Position numbers and translations under genes: made by a program. DNA of 64,000 bases, taken from contig JAECUM010006717.1 in assembly GCA_016617855.1 (NCBI GenBank), positions 1-64,000 on the forward strand, in the 5' to 3' direction. Positions 31,266 through 46,800 of the stretch are shown here, in pieces. The stretch is from Megalonaias nervosa. Taxonomy: Eukaryota > Mollusca > Bivalvia > Unionida > Unionidae. A model generated the notes under the pieces. The model saw only the letters and a list, made by a program, of their open reading frames with translations, was not told where the DNA came from and did no database searches. Position 1 is the first letter of the stretch, and each line of letters starts with the position of its first letter.

Positions 31266-33111
31266 GTAGAGCTAAAAAACCATACTCTCTCTCACGCGAA
31301 CTTTGCAAAGAATGCCAGGAACTCAAGTTTTCTTATATCTTATCATCAAATTTAATATTTCTTTGACACAATTTAACAGGAAAAGGTTCAGCTGGGTTCT
31401 CACTGCAGTTCTGTCTCTCTCCATTTTGCACACGCATCAGGCATTATCATTTTTTTCATTATTATAGAGAAAAAGTCAAATTGCCCTTCTGTATATAAAC
31501 TGGGCTTGACAATGCAAGAAACAATATGAGGCTGATGTTGAGTTTACAGTTTATATTTCTGGAAATATCTGTGGTAGCATTGTAATTTCTTTTTTTTTCC
31601 ATAATGAAAATCTCAAAGTGATTAAAACTGATATACAGCACCTTAGAAATTACTGTACAGTGGTTTAATTCAGCAGACATGTAGCAATTTTTTTCCAGTT
31701 AAAGAAATTTAACAGCTTGGTGATTTATACCTTAATAACTGTAGATAGGGGATTGATTTTTGGAGGGGAGAACAATGTTTTTTTTTTTCTCAGCACAAAT
31801 TTATCCTTTAGCATATATGCAAATTACTCTCATATATGCCACACTTTATTGAGGGCAGGACAAAATTACTAATACTAAACAAAGGTAAAATCTTAAGCAA
31901 CAAATGATATAATCTGATTATTTAATCTAATTGATATGCAAGTACATTCCATGCAGAAACAAGATGGTGCAATTGAGTTTAATTGATTTGAGCTGTTGGT
32001 TGAGTCTAGAAACAAGAATACTCTCTTCCCGATTCACTGAGACAATCATCTGCTACTGCATCTTCCAATTACCAGTTGAAGTGCATGGTGTGAATGCTTT
32101 TTAACATTATTCAAAATGTTAAGGTTACAATGCCATAGCTCTTTTTTCATTGTATGATCCAATATGATCAATGAATTCAACTTTATAATAAATTCATGTT
32201 CCAGTATCAAAAATAAATGCACATGCACTTTAGTCACTATTAACAGTAATTGTTTTTAGTCTTTTTGTTGCTATGTATACTGGAATGGAGACAAATGATG
32301 CTGTCTTGTCAAACAAAATGGAGAACTCTCATCAGAATTTTTTTTTGGTATTTTCTCAAAACGTTGAAAAACTTGGCTACATTTTGTATCAGGAGATAAT
32401 ACATTTTTGACAGAATTTGTTCGTGATATCTGAGATTACAAAATCACTAAAACTTCTCCCGTACTGAAATAACCTGATATATGGTATTACACATTTAACT
32501 TTAAATCAGAATAATTTCAGTGGATAAAGTCATGTGGGAAATGCCTATCCCATCTGAGTGTCCTCAGTGATAACTTTTAAACAATAAATACAACATACTA
32601 AATTAACAAACTGTGTTTCTCATTCATTACAACTGAAATACAAGTCCAAAATATTATCATCTGAACTTGAACAAAAAAATGTGAATTATGCATAGCTAAA
32701 GCTGCAAATGGTGGTCACCTCTGTATATCAGCCATCCATAATGCTTAAGTTTCAAGTTCCTTTCATTCATAAATTAAAACATCTTTCTTGGTCTATAATA
32801 GTGACATATTTATAAATGTCACTTTCTTCAAGTCCCTAAGGTGACCATTATATGCAGGTTTCACTGCATTATTATCAGACCTGCTGCTGAATTGTACTGC
32901 TTTTCAGTATCTGACTGAATGCCTTATTATATTGGACAGATTTCGGAGCAGACTTTTAAAACTTGGAAATTCACAACAGTAAAAAAGCTAAAATGGTACA
33001 ATTATGATAGCTTTTGAATTAGGCAGGATATTTCTTACAAGAAAAAAACAATTTTTATAAACTGTTTTGTTATACAAATTGGCAAGACATTCCATTTACT
33101 TACACTCTGAT
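31266..33111. other. Intergenic sequence downstream of RNF185
   Basis: No gene is recognised. AT-rich with scattered poly-T runs; the RNF185 3' end lies at its right edge. Confidence 0.25.
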
Positions 33112-33117
33112 TTTATT
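33112..33117 (-). terminator. Polyadenylation signal of RNF185
   Basis: The minus strand has AATAAA about 65 bases downstream of the RNF185 stop codon at 33182-33184. Other AATAAA sites may be used further on; this one is the closest. Confidence 0.45.
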
Positions 33118-33181
33118 ATTTAATTTGTCACAAATATTCATCCTATTAGCTATCAATTAACGGTCTGTGATTGAGCGAACA

Positions 33182-33279
33182 CTATGCTATCAACAACCAG
33201 AAAATAAAGAGAACTGCCACCCAGATGAAGAACTTGGAGAGGAACTGCTCTTCTGCATGTTGTGGGGAAGCAGGGGGAG
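33182..33279 (-). CDS. RNF185: RNF185 exon 5
   Basis: Terminal 98-base exon after acceptor TTTCTTTCAG. It encodes [20 protein letters not shown] and ends LLIA with TAG at 33182-33184. It is the carboxy-terminal transmembrane anchor. Confidence 0.9.
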
Positions 33280-36200
33280 CTGAAAGAAAAACAAAAAACA
33301 AAACCTAGACATATGTAATTACTTAAAGCAGAAGTCATAAGGCCACTATATAAAATTGCATTATTCACCAAGATATGCGAAGGAGATTGCCCAGAATTAT
33401 TTCCTTTGTGTGCTAACCTTGTAGCCACGTTAACAGATGTCGATACAGTAATATGTTCAAAAGTGGCTGAGCACCCAACCCTTGCAAAAGAAATGGGACA
33501 CCTTTGGTAAAAGCTAGAATAAAGCAACATACAATCAGAAACTGGTAGCAAAGCAGCACTGTCACTATGTTTCTTTTCTGAAATTTATTATCCACAAATA
33601 GTATCAGGTTTTGCAATGACTTATTTGGGACCAAATATGGGTCTTATTAGCCCTAATTTGTGATTTCAACAAGTTATGGCCCTGTACATGTAAACATGCA
33701 AGTAATTAAAACTCCCACCTCTTGTATTAAATTGTCTTTGCTATAGCTCTGATGTGAATACTAGTTAATTACAATGGCAAGCACAGTATAGTGATTCTAA
33801 CAAAAGACAAAAAGCTCTGCCACTGATAGTGTACCTAGCCAATTTTTGACCAAACTTTAAAGTTCAATAAAATAAATCGTACACCTCAGATCCTTTTCAA
33901 TCTTTCAAATAATTAACATGAACTTATATTGCTTTACACTTTATCAATTAAGTCGCACTACATGCAGTAACAAAAAATGCCTTATGTAGAGAAAGGTATC
34001 GTTCCTAAACAATGACCTGCCTAAAAGATTGAAGCACTTTTACATTTTACCAATTATAGCTAAAACATAATTGTCAGCTATAAAGAAACTACACAGATGA
34101 TGTTTTTGGAACTTTCAAATAAGGGACAAACACTTGTGCTTATTTAAATAATATTAATTTCATCTAAAAACATGCAGTAAACAAAACCTTTAGTGAAGGA
34201 AATAATGCTCTTGGATCAAGCTCCAGGGATTTACAATTTTATATCTCAAAATGAAGTAAATTGGTGCACTGACTGACAGCAATTGAGTTCTAATGTTTTC
34301 TAGTTTGTCCTTAATCAGTCTGTAAATTTAAAAGTTGCAGATCCAACTTTTCATACTGGTTTCTCAATTCTCTACACTTTTCATCGTTTGTTTTCACTCC
34401 TGCTAAATCTCACATCATGATGTCAATATGCATCATCTCATTGACATTGCAATGCTGCAAATAACTCGTACAAAGTGCTGCAAATAACTCGTACAAAGAT
34501 TGCAGGAGCATGTAGATTTGTAAAAATGCACATCTTTATATGTCTATAAAATATACCGTGAGCCATTAAAAACTGCATGACATTGCGTTTACAATATTCC
34601 ATCTTTAAATACATTAGCTACATGACCAAGGGTAATAACTCAAACAAAAATTTTGCGAGCAATATGATTTGTAAAATGTTCATTTTCAGATAATGTCCAT
34701 AACATGCATAAAGTTTCACTGTGAGACTAGTTGCATTCACTATATTCTGACATACACTACATACAGCTCCAAGTCTAAAACTACAAAAATCGCAGGAGCA
34801 CAGTAACAGTATGTGCATCTTCATTTGATGACCATAATATGAACAAAGTCTGACAGTGATTTGTCAGACATTGAAGGATAAGTTGTGTTCAGAAGATTCT
34901 GTCATACACTGCATTCAGCTGAAAGGCAAAAGGGAAATCTACCATTCTGGAGGGACAGAAATTTGTCAACATGTGCATCTTCAAAATGTTGATAATCATA
35001 ACATTTACAAAGTTTCATGTGATTCCATGTAAAATGTGACTTGTTGCATTCTCAAGATTCTGCTATACAGTTTATCAGGCTCAATATCAAAAGGACAATA
35101 ACTCTAAGAAAAATAACATCTGATGATGATGACCATAATAATTTCCCAAGGTTCGTGGCAAACCATTAAAATCTGAAACTAGTGTTCACAAAATTCTGAC
35201 GTGCACTACATCATAATGCCAGTCAAAAAGGGCAATAACCCAAACAAAAAATGTAGGGCATAGACAATTCTTGACAGGCACATCTTAGATCAATCACCTT
35301 AATATGTACCAAGTTTCATAGCAATCCATCAAATAACCCAAGACTATTGGCATTCACAAGATTCTGGCATACTCTGTATTCAGCTGTAAGTAAACAAAAG
35401 TACTGAGAATGGCATATTTAGATGCCTTTCAAATTTGTAATAATCCTTTAGTGCCAAAGCAATTGGATTGCCTTGCTCAATGACACAAAACTGTAGCAGA
35501 CCCATTGGTAGGGTTCAAACCTGCAACCTTTCAGTTATGAGCCTGGTACACTAATTACTGAGACACCACATCTTCTCTTTACATAAAAGTAAAGTAGAAA
35601 GTTATTGTGCAGAAACCATTTTTCTTCATGCAGTTACACTGACCATGATGGGGGCCCCGAGTGGCCAAGTGGTCTCACCTCTGTCTGCGTGAGTTCGAGT
35701 CCAGGCTCAGCTAACGTGGGTACGTGAGAAAGCCTGCCAGTAGCTTCTCGTGGGTCGGTGGTTCTTCCCAGGGTTTTCCAGGGTTCTTCCTCCACCATTA
35801 ATACTGGCCGCCATGTATAGCCTATCTTGTGCTGAAAAATGGCGTTAAACCCTATAACAACAACAACAACAACTGACCATGATATATGACGCCAAAATTA
35901 ATTGGGTTTTTCCTTACCCAAAGTGCAATTCATTGACAAAGATTGATTCAGGTCTGAAATCTAGAATTAAACATGTACAGAAACTATTTTTCTTATTTCA
36001 ATCAAAGTGGCCTTGACCTTTGACATCAAGGTCGATAGACTCCTTCCTTTCCCCAACGTTCATGAGGTCCACAAAGTTTGGTCCGAGCTTCTGATGTCGA
36101 ACTAATGTTGTTATGCAAAAACCATTGTATTTATTTCAGTCACAATGACCTAGACCTTTCACCTTTTAACTCCAAAATTGAGAGGCTTCTTCCTTACCTG

Positions 36201-39200
36201 AAATGCAAGCTACCAAGTTTGGAAATGGTAGATGGTGGTGTGTTACTGTGTAGAAGCAAACTTGGTAACTGTTAAATGTATGAAAGATTGGACATTGTAA
36301 CAATACTGGCTGGCAAATAAAAAGTGTCAGAGCAAGGTGATATGTCAATATCTTCATTTTAAGTGATGACCATAATAATTACCAAGTTTCATTGCAATCT
36401 TGAACAAGAATCCCTTATTGAAGAGACTGGCCAAAAAAGGTCTCCAGGAATTCAAGATACAACAATTTCTTCCTTTTAACTGCTGAATGTTGAAACTATC
36501 ACTGATATTCTTCAGTGATAACAAATAAGATTTTCAAAATGGTACTCTGGCAGCCATAGTGGACATCAGATCATCTCCATTTTCATTCAGACCCAACTAG
36601 GCAGCGTAAGTCAATCATGCTTTCAGTTACCAATGAGTAGTCATACAATTTTAAGATGGCTGTACTGATTGATGGCCATAGTGGATGTTAAATTTGTATC
36701 ATTTTCATTTAGGTCAAACTAGACTCCCTAAGAAGTGTTTTAGTGAAAAAGCCTATATTGATTTCACCATCCATTCTGGAGTTGTAGTGATAAATCATTA
36801 TTTTCAAAATGAGTGTTCAAATGGCACCACTTTCATTAAAGACCAACTAGACCATGGAATGAATGTGTTTATAAAATTTCATGATAATCCTCCAACTTGT
36901 ATAGGAGGAGTAGTGATAACAAATGTGTGCTGATTGACAGATGATGGAAAACAGATGATCCCATAACTAGCAGAACTGTGGGACTAGTTACATTCATAAG
37001 ATTGTGTGACAGACAGAATTAAAAAAAGAAAAGCTTAAATCTGTTCTATTAAATTAAAAACAATTCTCCTGTGTGAGAAATATTTAGTACAGGAAGAAAG
37101 TTTCAGCAGTAAGGTGTAAAAAAATTATTGACTTTTCCCACTTACGTGGTCCTGGTCTCCCATCATTGAAGTTGAAAGTTGATGCAAACATTCCAAATGG
37201 AAATGCACCAATTCCAAATGACATATGAAAACCCCCATCACCAAACCCAAATCCTGGGAAAACACCCTGAAATTACATGAATTTAGTTATAAGATGCTGG
37301 TTAGTCTATATAACCTTTTTATATCAGCTGCAGTCTCAGATTTAAAAAAAAGATTTATATGCTGTCAAATTAGGATTTGCCTTTCTTACTCTAAACAACC
37401 AGTAAAGTTAATAACAAAGGATCTGCCATACCTACAAATGAAGCATCATGGGCTTGACATGGAATCATAATTTTGATATTTTTTATATTTATCTCCCTTG
37501 AAATCATTCTGCCTATCTTATGTAGAATTCATTAAAATAAAACAATGTAACAGATAATATTATGAAAAAGTGATGACCTAATTAAGGTTTAATTTAGTGA
37601 ACAATGGCATAATAATTTCTCACCTGAAACTTATGATCGATGCAAGATGTACTGTTTTGATAGCTGAAGAATAAACCTTTTGCCAATTATCAGATGGATG
37701 CAATTTTTTTACCTCTCTGCAGTTACGATGGAGTCAAAAACAAGAGTCTAAGAAAATAATGTAAGACTATGTCCTGCCGAAAGGGATATAATCTGTGATA
37801 AATTAGTCATAAAAAATGTAACTTTTGTAATTGGCAAATCACACAGTAGTACTTCAATCACTAACAATGGTTGAAGGTAATTCTGAATGGAACTGAACAC
37901 TATCATCAAAAATACTATGTTTTAGATTGAATTAAGGTTTAGGTTCACACATTGGTCACTATACCATAAACTCTGGCCCTATTACTTCTGATAAGCATAT
38001 CTGAAACTATACACTTATTTATTCTGTTAGTAATACCAAGATTACATAAGAATAAATTAAAACTTGGTAAGAATATTTAATCAACTGTCACTAGAACAAA
38101 CAATCTACTTCTTGCTAGTTTCTAAAAGGTCTAAAAATTCACAAAATATACAACATTCATATTAAGTTTTAAATTCACTCCTTAAACATGTAGTTGTAAA
38201 GCTGAGGTTCCTCACCAATAACATCAATGACCACTATAGTTTGAATATATAACCACTATAGTGTGATGACATGTGCTTTCCAATACTAGTAGATTTAGAC
38301 TGGCTGTTTAAAAAAAAACTCTGAAGTGTTTTGAACAACAAGCAAACAGTAACTTATTTGTTCAAGCAGTACTTAATTAAATATTGTTATCTATCAGCAA
38401 TTACAATAATGAAATCTAGGTAGTCTGATCAGTTGGAACGAAATACTATGTAGAATTTTTAATGTAATCATTTTAAGTCATATGGCCAAAATACATTGTG
38501 TAATAACCACAGTGTGAACGTAAGTTCTAAACTGACACTGAAGTCAAGAAATAAACACAGTAATGATGGACATCCTAACATAAAGGACACTTAAACGACC
38601 ATCAAAATTCATTGAGAATGTTTTGCGAGATTTAATTTAAAAATATTTCCATCAAGCTCCTTAATGAGTTCTAGTGATATTGTCAAGGAAATTAAAGAGT
38701 TTAAAAAAAAAAACAAAGAAGTTTAATCTATCCTATAACATACATTAACAGTTATTTTGTTGCTGTTTTGAAAAAGAATGATGTGGATGATGGTACTCCT
38801 TAGAAACACAGTTATTTGGATAATTTTAGCAGCAAAGAACTTATATGAAATGAATCAATACATCTAAAAATGTCAGTATTATAGACCCTGATCTACTGGT
38901 GCATTATGCAATGGCATATCAGGTTCTATGTTGTTTTGTAGTTGGACTCAACTTACAAGCAAATATATACCATAGGAATCTGCTACAAACAATGTATGAA
39001 TCACTGAATTAATGAAAAAAGATGTGGAACGATCTCTGTGAACCATGACATGATGTGTCTCCCTGTGTATAAATTTAAAAAAACTTTGCAATAAAACTTT
39101 CAAACAGAATATTAACATTGAAAATTATGTCCCATCATCACAGCTGCTGGAAAAGTGACAGATACAAGTCTGTTTAATGACATAAAAATACAAGATCACA

Positions 39201-40790
39201 TTTATCCTAATACAGATTCCTAGTTATTTTGTACACTTTGTTAACTTTTGCACATACCGCAGCATTTTCTGGCTCAGGTCTTTGTCCAGGTGGCCGTGGA
39301 GGCATCTTTTCTCTGAAAGAACAAATAGTTTTAAGAGATTCACACAAATATTACTTTTTAAGAAGTAAATTTTACTAATACATAGATTGATTACTTTACG
39401 AACTCTTGACCAGGAATAGAGATTTACAGGATTCTGACTAAAAACGTTCCAAGCTCTGTTACTGAAAAAGGTAATGTGTCTTATCAAATGCATGCTTTAT
39501 ACATATTTGTCTTTATTATATGGCATTTAAAAACATTTAATATTTCTCAGAAAACGTGCAGGTATAAACTAAATTATGTTTTGTGAGTCTAACTAATACA
39601 GGTTTTCTAACCAAGCCATTTGATAAGGAGGAGATAACTTCATGAGTAACTTTTTATTTCATAAATTAATATTAACTTTCAGGAAAATATCCTGCATAAA
39701 GGTTATAGTGGTCCACCTTTTGAACAGTCCCAAAGACTAGTGGTAATAGACTTTTTATGCCCCCACTTTCTTGGCACCAATGATCTGTGTTTAAAGTACC
39801 CCACTAGGATGGTCAAGCCTTGAATCTTGAATGTAGCCAGTACATTACTGCAAAACACGTCAAATTTATCTCTCAGTAGCAGACTCATAACTGGGCTTAA
39901 AAATGGAAATATCAGGAATTTTTGTCCATTGCTACACAATGAGGTACATGTAATAACATGCCAATGAACTTTAACCCATAAAAAGAGGTAAGTAATCGGA
40001 TTATTCTTACTGATTTGTTCCTCAGATATCAGGTATTATTACTGATAATTACTATTATAACTGCCGACAATAGACAAGATTTCAAAAGCTAACAACTGAA
40101 AAGCACAGTATTGTTAAGTACAAGTTAAATGAGGTAAAAATGTAAATCATATTTGAGCTTCTCACACAGAGAAAGGTAATATATAGGACAGAGTACCAGG
40201 CTCTGACAAGAGCAGAGCATTGTTGGCGACTCATATTTTGAATTATTTTCAGAACCAGGAGGGGGAAGGCAGTATGTGTATCTCCAAAACCCCTTCCGAC
40301 TGATCGAGAGTGCATCCATGGCCCATGCCTCTGGGTCCAGGATTGATGAGACGAAGGTAGGCAGTTTGCAATTTGCAAACAGATATATCACTGGGCATGT
40401 CCAAAGTACACAAATCTGTTGAAATATTGTTGGATGGAATGAACATTTTTATGAAGGATGTGGCCCATTCTTGATAATAAATCAGTCAGGACAATAAGCC
40501 TTCCCAGAATATATCTGATCTGGGCAGTTATAGTCATATTGTCACTCCAGTAGAAAAGTCCCAAACCAGTATGCATGCATAGGTATAATGATTCCATCCC
40601 CCAATTGTTTGAGAGACAGTTCACAACCACAGAAATGTCTGACATGATGAGGAGTACCTTTCCATATACAGTCAAAGTTGTCACTAGTGGCCACCAATGG
40701 GAAAAGATAAAACTGGCAGTTGTACACAGGTGACCTCTGTATCCAGGTTCATGTTTAAAATTGGTTTTGAATGAATAATTTGTATCATTA

Positions 40791-40829
<39 letters not shown>

Positions 40830-43800
40830 ATAATCAAGACTGTTTACATGCACTATATAACAAAATCATAATTTACAAGTATATGTTGTTCTCTCCTAAA
40901 TTTATACACCAGACAAGACTACTGTTTTCTGGTCATTTTTATCCAGCCTCTAAGTTCAATCATCACTGACTTGAGTTTGTTCACACTTTAGAAACAATAT
41001 CTGCTTTAGCCAGTTGCTCAACTTGCCAAGATCAAACAACAGCTGTCTTATGTATGAAGCCTGTGATGAATCGGAAATCAAAAGAAGCTGTATATGGTTA
41101 TCCAAAAACTAGCATTCTTTTTACAGACAAGTTTTAAATACTGAATGACCCCTGACCCTAATGGAAATGGATGTAACCAGTGTACCTTCTCAAAGAAAAA
41201 CTTTTTCTTCAGAGATAGCTTAGCTTTAATTCACTGGCATGTATATAAATATACTGAACTATATCTGCCATACTGGCAAAAAAAGACTACCATTTCTGCT
41301 GCTTCCATTTCTTTCCACACAACGGCAAATATGGATATGTGAGAAAGCTTGCCAGTAGCTTCTCATGGGTTGGTGGTTCTTTCCGGGGATTTCCCGGTTT
41401 CTTCCTCCACCATTAATACTGGCCGCCATGTATAGCCTATCGTGTACTGAAAAATGGCGTTAAGCCCCACATCAACAACAACAACAACAACTTTCCACAC
41501 AACTACTTTTCCCACCATCCAGCAAACAAACTGTTTGGACCCTTTACCATAATGATAAAAACTGGCTCGCTTTCGAATCTGACATATTGACACCTTTGAG
41601 TTGCACTATCAACATGACTGGAGTAAGGTGAGTATATGCAAGATAAGAAATTTTTGCATATTAATTCACATGATATTCCTTTATTTAAACGATGCCTTTC
41701 TCATGAAGCAAAAGACTCAGTAGTCAATGACATGAATTAAGATCATGAATTTTTTATCTAGACACCTGGATAAGGGTTGCAATTGGGTGAGCAGGGCATT
41801 TGTTATGGGCACATGAAAAGAATAAATCCACTGCTGCACTGAGTTGTCAGAGGAGTTGCAAGAACTCACACAGAGATCCACTCCCTGCTAAAGACTGACT
41901 CTGCAAGCTCAACAACATGTCATGCCCAACTGAGGAAGGCAAGTCAGACGGAGGTCTGTCAAATATTCCATGCCCAGGCAGACAAGCTGCTTGGCTAGGA
42001 CAAGGTCGGACTTGTCCCAAATGATCAGAAACGCTAACTATCTCAACATAGAAAAAAGGTCATTTCTAGCCTTAATCAAAGATAAATTTACCAATAATTT
42101 TTGGGAGAATGTTGTCGAGGTATGTTGCCATAATTGATGATGAGGTCAACTGGAAGATAATGCAATTGATGATCTTGGTGAACGCCCATGAGCTGATACT
42201 GAGGCCAACTGGGATAGTACAAAATTGGTAAATGGTTCCTGGAAACCAAACTGATGGAACTTGCATGAGAATGTGTGTATAGGGATGTGAAAGTACGTGT
42301 TGGTTAAGTCTAAATTGACTGCAGTCTCCTTCTTTTTTAAACCAAATGTCTGATTACCCTAGCTGTCTCCATTTTGAACCTTGGTGCTGCTGTGTACTTG
42401 TTGAGCCAGCTAAGGTCTATGACTGGCCTGAGATTCATTTGGTAAAACCCCAGGCTTCATTTTGCGAACTACTTCCACCACCACCTGTTCAGGTGACCAG
42501 ATCTTCTTCTCTAAAATTTCTGCCTTCTCCTGATCAGATGGCAAATCAACCATGGAAGGGGATGGGGTTGGACAAATGAAATTTTGAGGTCCCTTCAAAA
42601 TATCTTTGATCACCCATTCATTCTCAGGAAACAGATCATGCCAAACATTTTGAAAAGGAAGAAGTCTTGCACCCACAGGAAGGCTGTCTGCAGATAGTAG
42701 GGGTGGAAAGTCAGTATCATCTGCTAGGAGGCTTGAGGATGGAGAAACCTTGTTTCCCTTTGCCTTAGCCAAACTGCCTCTGGCACTGAGGATTCAGATG
42801 CCATCTGAATGGCCAAAAAGTATCAAATGTAGGGCCAAGGCAACTGAGGTGATTTAAGGCTGATGAGTGTAGGAAAAGATGCCCACACCATCCAGTCAGT
42901 GTGTTAGTCATCATGTGACCCTATTAATCACCTTGGCAATAAGGTGCATGATCACTTCCTGATTTTTCAGCGAGGTAGAAAATAGCTAGCGATGCTACAT
43001 CTAGCATAGAAGAAATAGTGATCATATTTCACACTAACTTGGGGGGTGATGTGCAGGACTTTTTGCCCACTTTATTAAAACAGAGAGCTGATCATACTGA
43101 CTGTTACAATACTTTTATTGATGGATGACACCTCAATGCTGAACATCACTGCAATGCCAGTATGGACAGAATGATATCGGTAGCTGGCTTTCCACAAAGA
43201 AAGTCTTTGTATTGCCTAGGTACTGTATTTTATCAGTTAGGTCATCAGAAATTTCTTAAATCTTTACTGATTGTGGAAGAAGATAGAAAGATGGCTATTC
43301 TTCTCATCTAAATCAGTGGTTCCCAAAGTGGGATTACCGAGGGGGGCGCTAATGCTGAATAATACTTTTTACGGGGTAAGGTAGGAGGGTGCTGAGGATA
43401 ACCAAGTGGGTGGTGGCCCAAAAAAGTTTGGGAACCACTGATCTAAATCCACTGAAGTCTTGACCTTATAGGCCTGGCCTGAAAATAACATGGCTGGGCA
43501 CTCGGAAATCAGCACACTTACTCTACAGCCACTCTAAAGCTAAATTCCATATTCTCCATTGTAGAATTGTCATACAGTAAATCACAAAGGCTATCCATTC
43601 AATCAATGTGGCCACTGACCTCATCAGGTATTCTGTCAACATTAGAATAAAACATATTAGGAGGTGGGCAGGAACTAGGCAGTACCAAATGTCCCCATTT
43701 ACTGTTTGATCTCTCTCCTAAAGCATAAGTCATAAAACTTTTTCAAGCAGTTGCAATGGCAACTGGACAAGTGCCACAGTTTGTCTTGCCAGTATGAAAT

Positions 43801-46800
43801 GGTGGTAATTATGTTGGCCAGTTGCCTCAATAACTGGCTGTATGGACTGCAAGACTTTTGGCTGGGCAGTTAGTAAAGTTCTCAGATGGAACGATGGCCA
43901 GTCCTAGTTTGTCAGTATGCTGGAACAGATGGATCGGCTAACCAAATCCCCAAAAAGTTCTACATACAAATGTGTAATCAGTCAGCATATGGCATGGCTT
44001 GCTGAATTGAAGAAATCCTGGCCAATGAATGTCGAGTACGTCTGGATGGGCAGTTGGATAGCAGCCGGAATGGTGTCATATGGCCTCGACTTGTCGATGA
44101 ACAGTTTATTCACATCCAACAAATACTCAATGTGCCTCGACTTACAGACCATTGTTCCAAGTTCAAGCATGTGATGGGGTGACTTGTGCTCACTAGGCAG
44201 CCAAGAAAAGGAAGAACAGTCTCCCATAAGCTTCAATTCATTATTGAAGAAATAAGACTGATGAGATTGAAAACAAATTCACCTGTATTAGTTGGTGCAT
44301 CTGTGACTCTGACAACGTCTGGTGATAAATTGTGGGTGGCAAGTTCACAACCCCTTTTGAGTGGCAAGTACACAACCCTAATGTCGCAGCAGGCATTGCA
44401 CACATCACTTTACACGAGGGAGATACCACCAAAGTGTTCCCCTACTATACTGGCTAGCTATAGCATCTTCCAATGTAAAGTTTGTACATTGCATTGCTTT
44501 TCCCAGACTTATGCATCTCTCTTTATTCTCAAGTCTTCATCATAGTACTGTGGTCAAGATGTCTGCTGATCACAACTAGCAAACACTGCATGTAGTTGTC
44601 CATGAACATTTTGTACACACAAAGCATGTCACTGTATAGCTGTGTATGCAGGAGGTAAACACCTGTTTTAATGAACTTTTTCCTTTTGTGTTTTTTCTCA
44701 CTGTTACAGCCTTTTATTGAGGAAATAATGCAGAAACACATGCAATAACAGTTTAACAAGAACTTATCTATATCTTGGTTGCATACTGAAAAGTTGGAGA
44801 GTGTATCCAAACCCCTAAAGGGTGTATCCAAACCCCTAAAGGGTGGGATACATGAGGAACCTCTTATGTCCTTTAAAGAACTGAACTCTAAAAGGAAGAA
44901 AAGATTACTGGCACAGAAATTAAATTGAGAAACAGTGTAGCACCAAGATTCAAATTTACTGTAGAATGGAGAAAACTAAAACAGTAAACACTTGCTACAA
45001 GCAATTTGCTCTAGACATAATGCCCATTCAGAATGATGTCCATGAAAAAGATGACCATTCTGCACATGTCTCATGCCAGGTGCACAAGTGGATTGCTTTG
45101 TACTGACAATTCTCCATTCTGTGGTAGAATGTATTCTCATCAAATTAACAGTGTCATTTTGCATGAAAAAGTTCATCCACACAATGGAAAAGATAAGTTA
45201 TTTTTACTAGTATATATGAAATAAAATGTTACCACAAGTGAAAGTATCCATCATTGTTGTGAACTATAGGTATCTGCCAGCAGCTATATTACTTAAATTT
45301 TCGTGCAAGTCCAAACAACCTATATTTGTATTGTATTCTGCACTGTAACAAATAAAAGTTTTGATTTGATTTGGTTTTGCATCTTTTCCTAAGTGACATT
45401 TCTCAAGCTATTTGCAGTGCACAGTGCTCAAAAAATCCATAGACCAACTCCCAGGGCCCAGTGCACATCAGACCAGTTTGGGCTATCTAGCTATCCAGCC
45501 AGTTAGCTAGTTTATTTTTCATTTGCTCCAAAGTACAACCCTGACTCAAAAATGACAAATTGCCTTATACATCTGAATTTTATTACCAAAAAGGAAATGC
45601 CAACCTATAGGTGGGTGAAAGAAAAAGTAACTGTATGCAGACCAATAAGTGGGAAGCTTGGTTATAAGCAAGTATATATAATAATCAGCATTTTTATGTA
45701 AAGGGTTTAATGGCATGTCAGCACAATACTGTATATGTAGTGTCAGACTATATATGTAAAAAGAGTGTAAATTAAAATTTGTTTATGTTCATTTCTTAAG
45801 CGATGGGTGTAAACATCACCCTGTATAAATATGACCCTGATCAAACCAATCCTAAAGCCGTGTGAACTGTCTCTACCTTGGATCTTGGGACTTTGTGCAT
45901 CCTCGGCCATAAATGGGGACAACCTTATCCTTCCCTATTCCGGCCTTACATACTGGACACGTCTGTCTGTTGGGCCTTGTCTCCAACCACTGGTGTAAGC
46001 AAGGCCAGCTGGAAAAATAACAAATTATGTTTTCAGAATCTCCAATGTCATTTTAACTTCATTTAAAAACTGTGTGTTAAAATGCCTTTATCTCACATCT
46101 AATGAACAAAACACTGCACTTTATGATCATGTATCATGTACATGACATAAAGACAGTAGTCTCTAAAAAAATTGGAAAGCCCAATGCCTGGGGCCCTTCA
46201 AATTCTAGTCTGGGCTCTGCCAATATTCTAAGTGAGTTGTCCATTAAACTTGTGAAAACAAAACAAAATAGGATGCAAAAAAACCAACAACAAAATAACA
46301 CTGAATAATCTACTATACAAAACCATATGATGAAGCATGGCATGCATATTTTACAGAAAGAGCTGGTAACATGATTAATATTCAGGCTGGTAACATGATT
46401 AATTTTCAGGCTGGTGACATGATTAATATTCTGAGGCTCCTATTTGTATATTCCTCACCCATCAAAATATTATCTCTCCATTCTTGTATACAAAGCCTTA
46501 ACTTGGTGTAAAAAGTGAAGCACATGATCTACAAATAGGGATCAATACTATTTTTGTTCTCAATATTTCTGCTGATATGCTTCAATGTATTATCATTCCC
46601 CATCATTTGTTAAATACATCAAACAGTTCCAGGCAAATCTAGGTGATTAGGGATCTTCCATAGCATCCATGACAATGACTGTACCATGACATGAACAAAT
46701 GGTGAAACTTAGAATTATTGTTTTCAAACGATAACATTACTTCTGACTAAAATGTAATAAAACAAGAGCCATGGGTCTCAAACTTCTGTTTCCAATTGAG

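Noticed and set aside
43982..44236. 84-residue minus-strand frame considered as a transposase or recombinase
   Set aside because: No catalytic motif or family feature could be identified.
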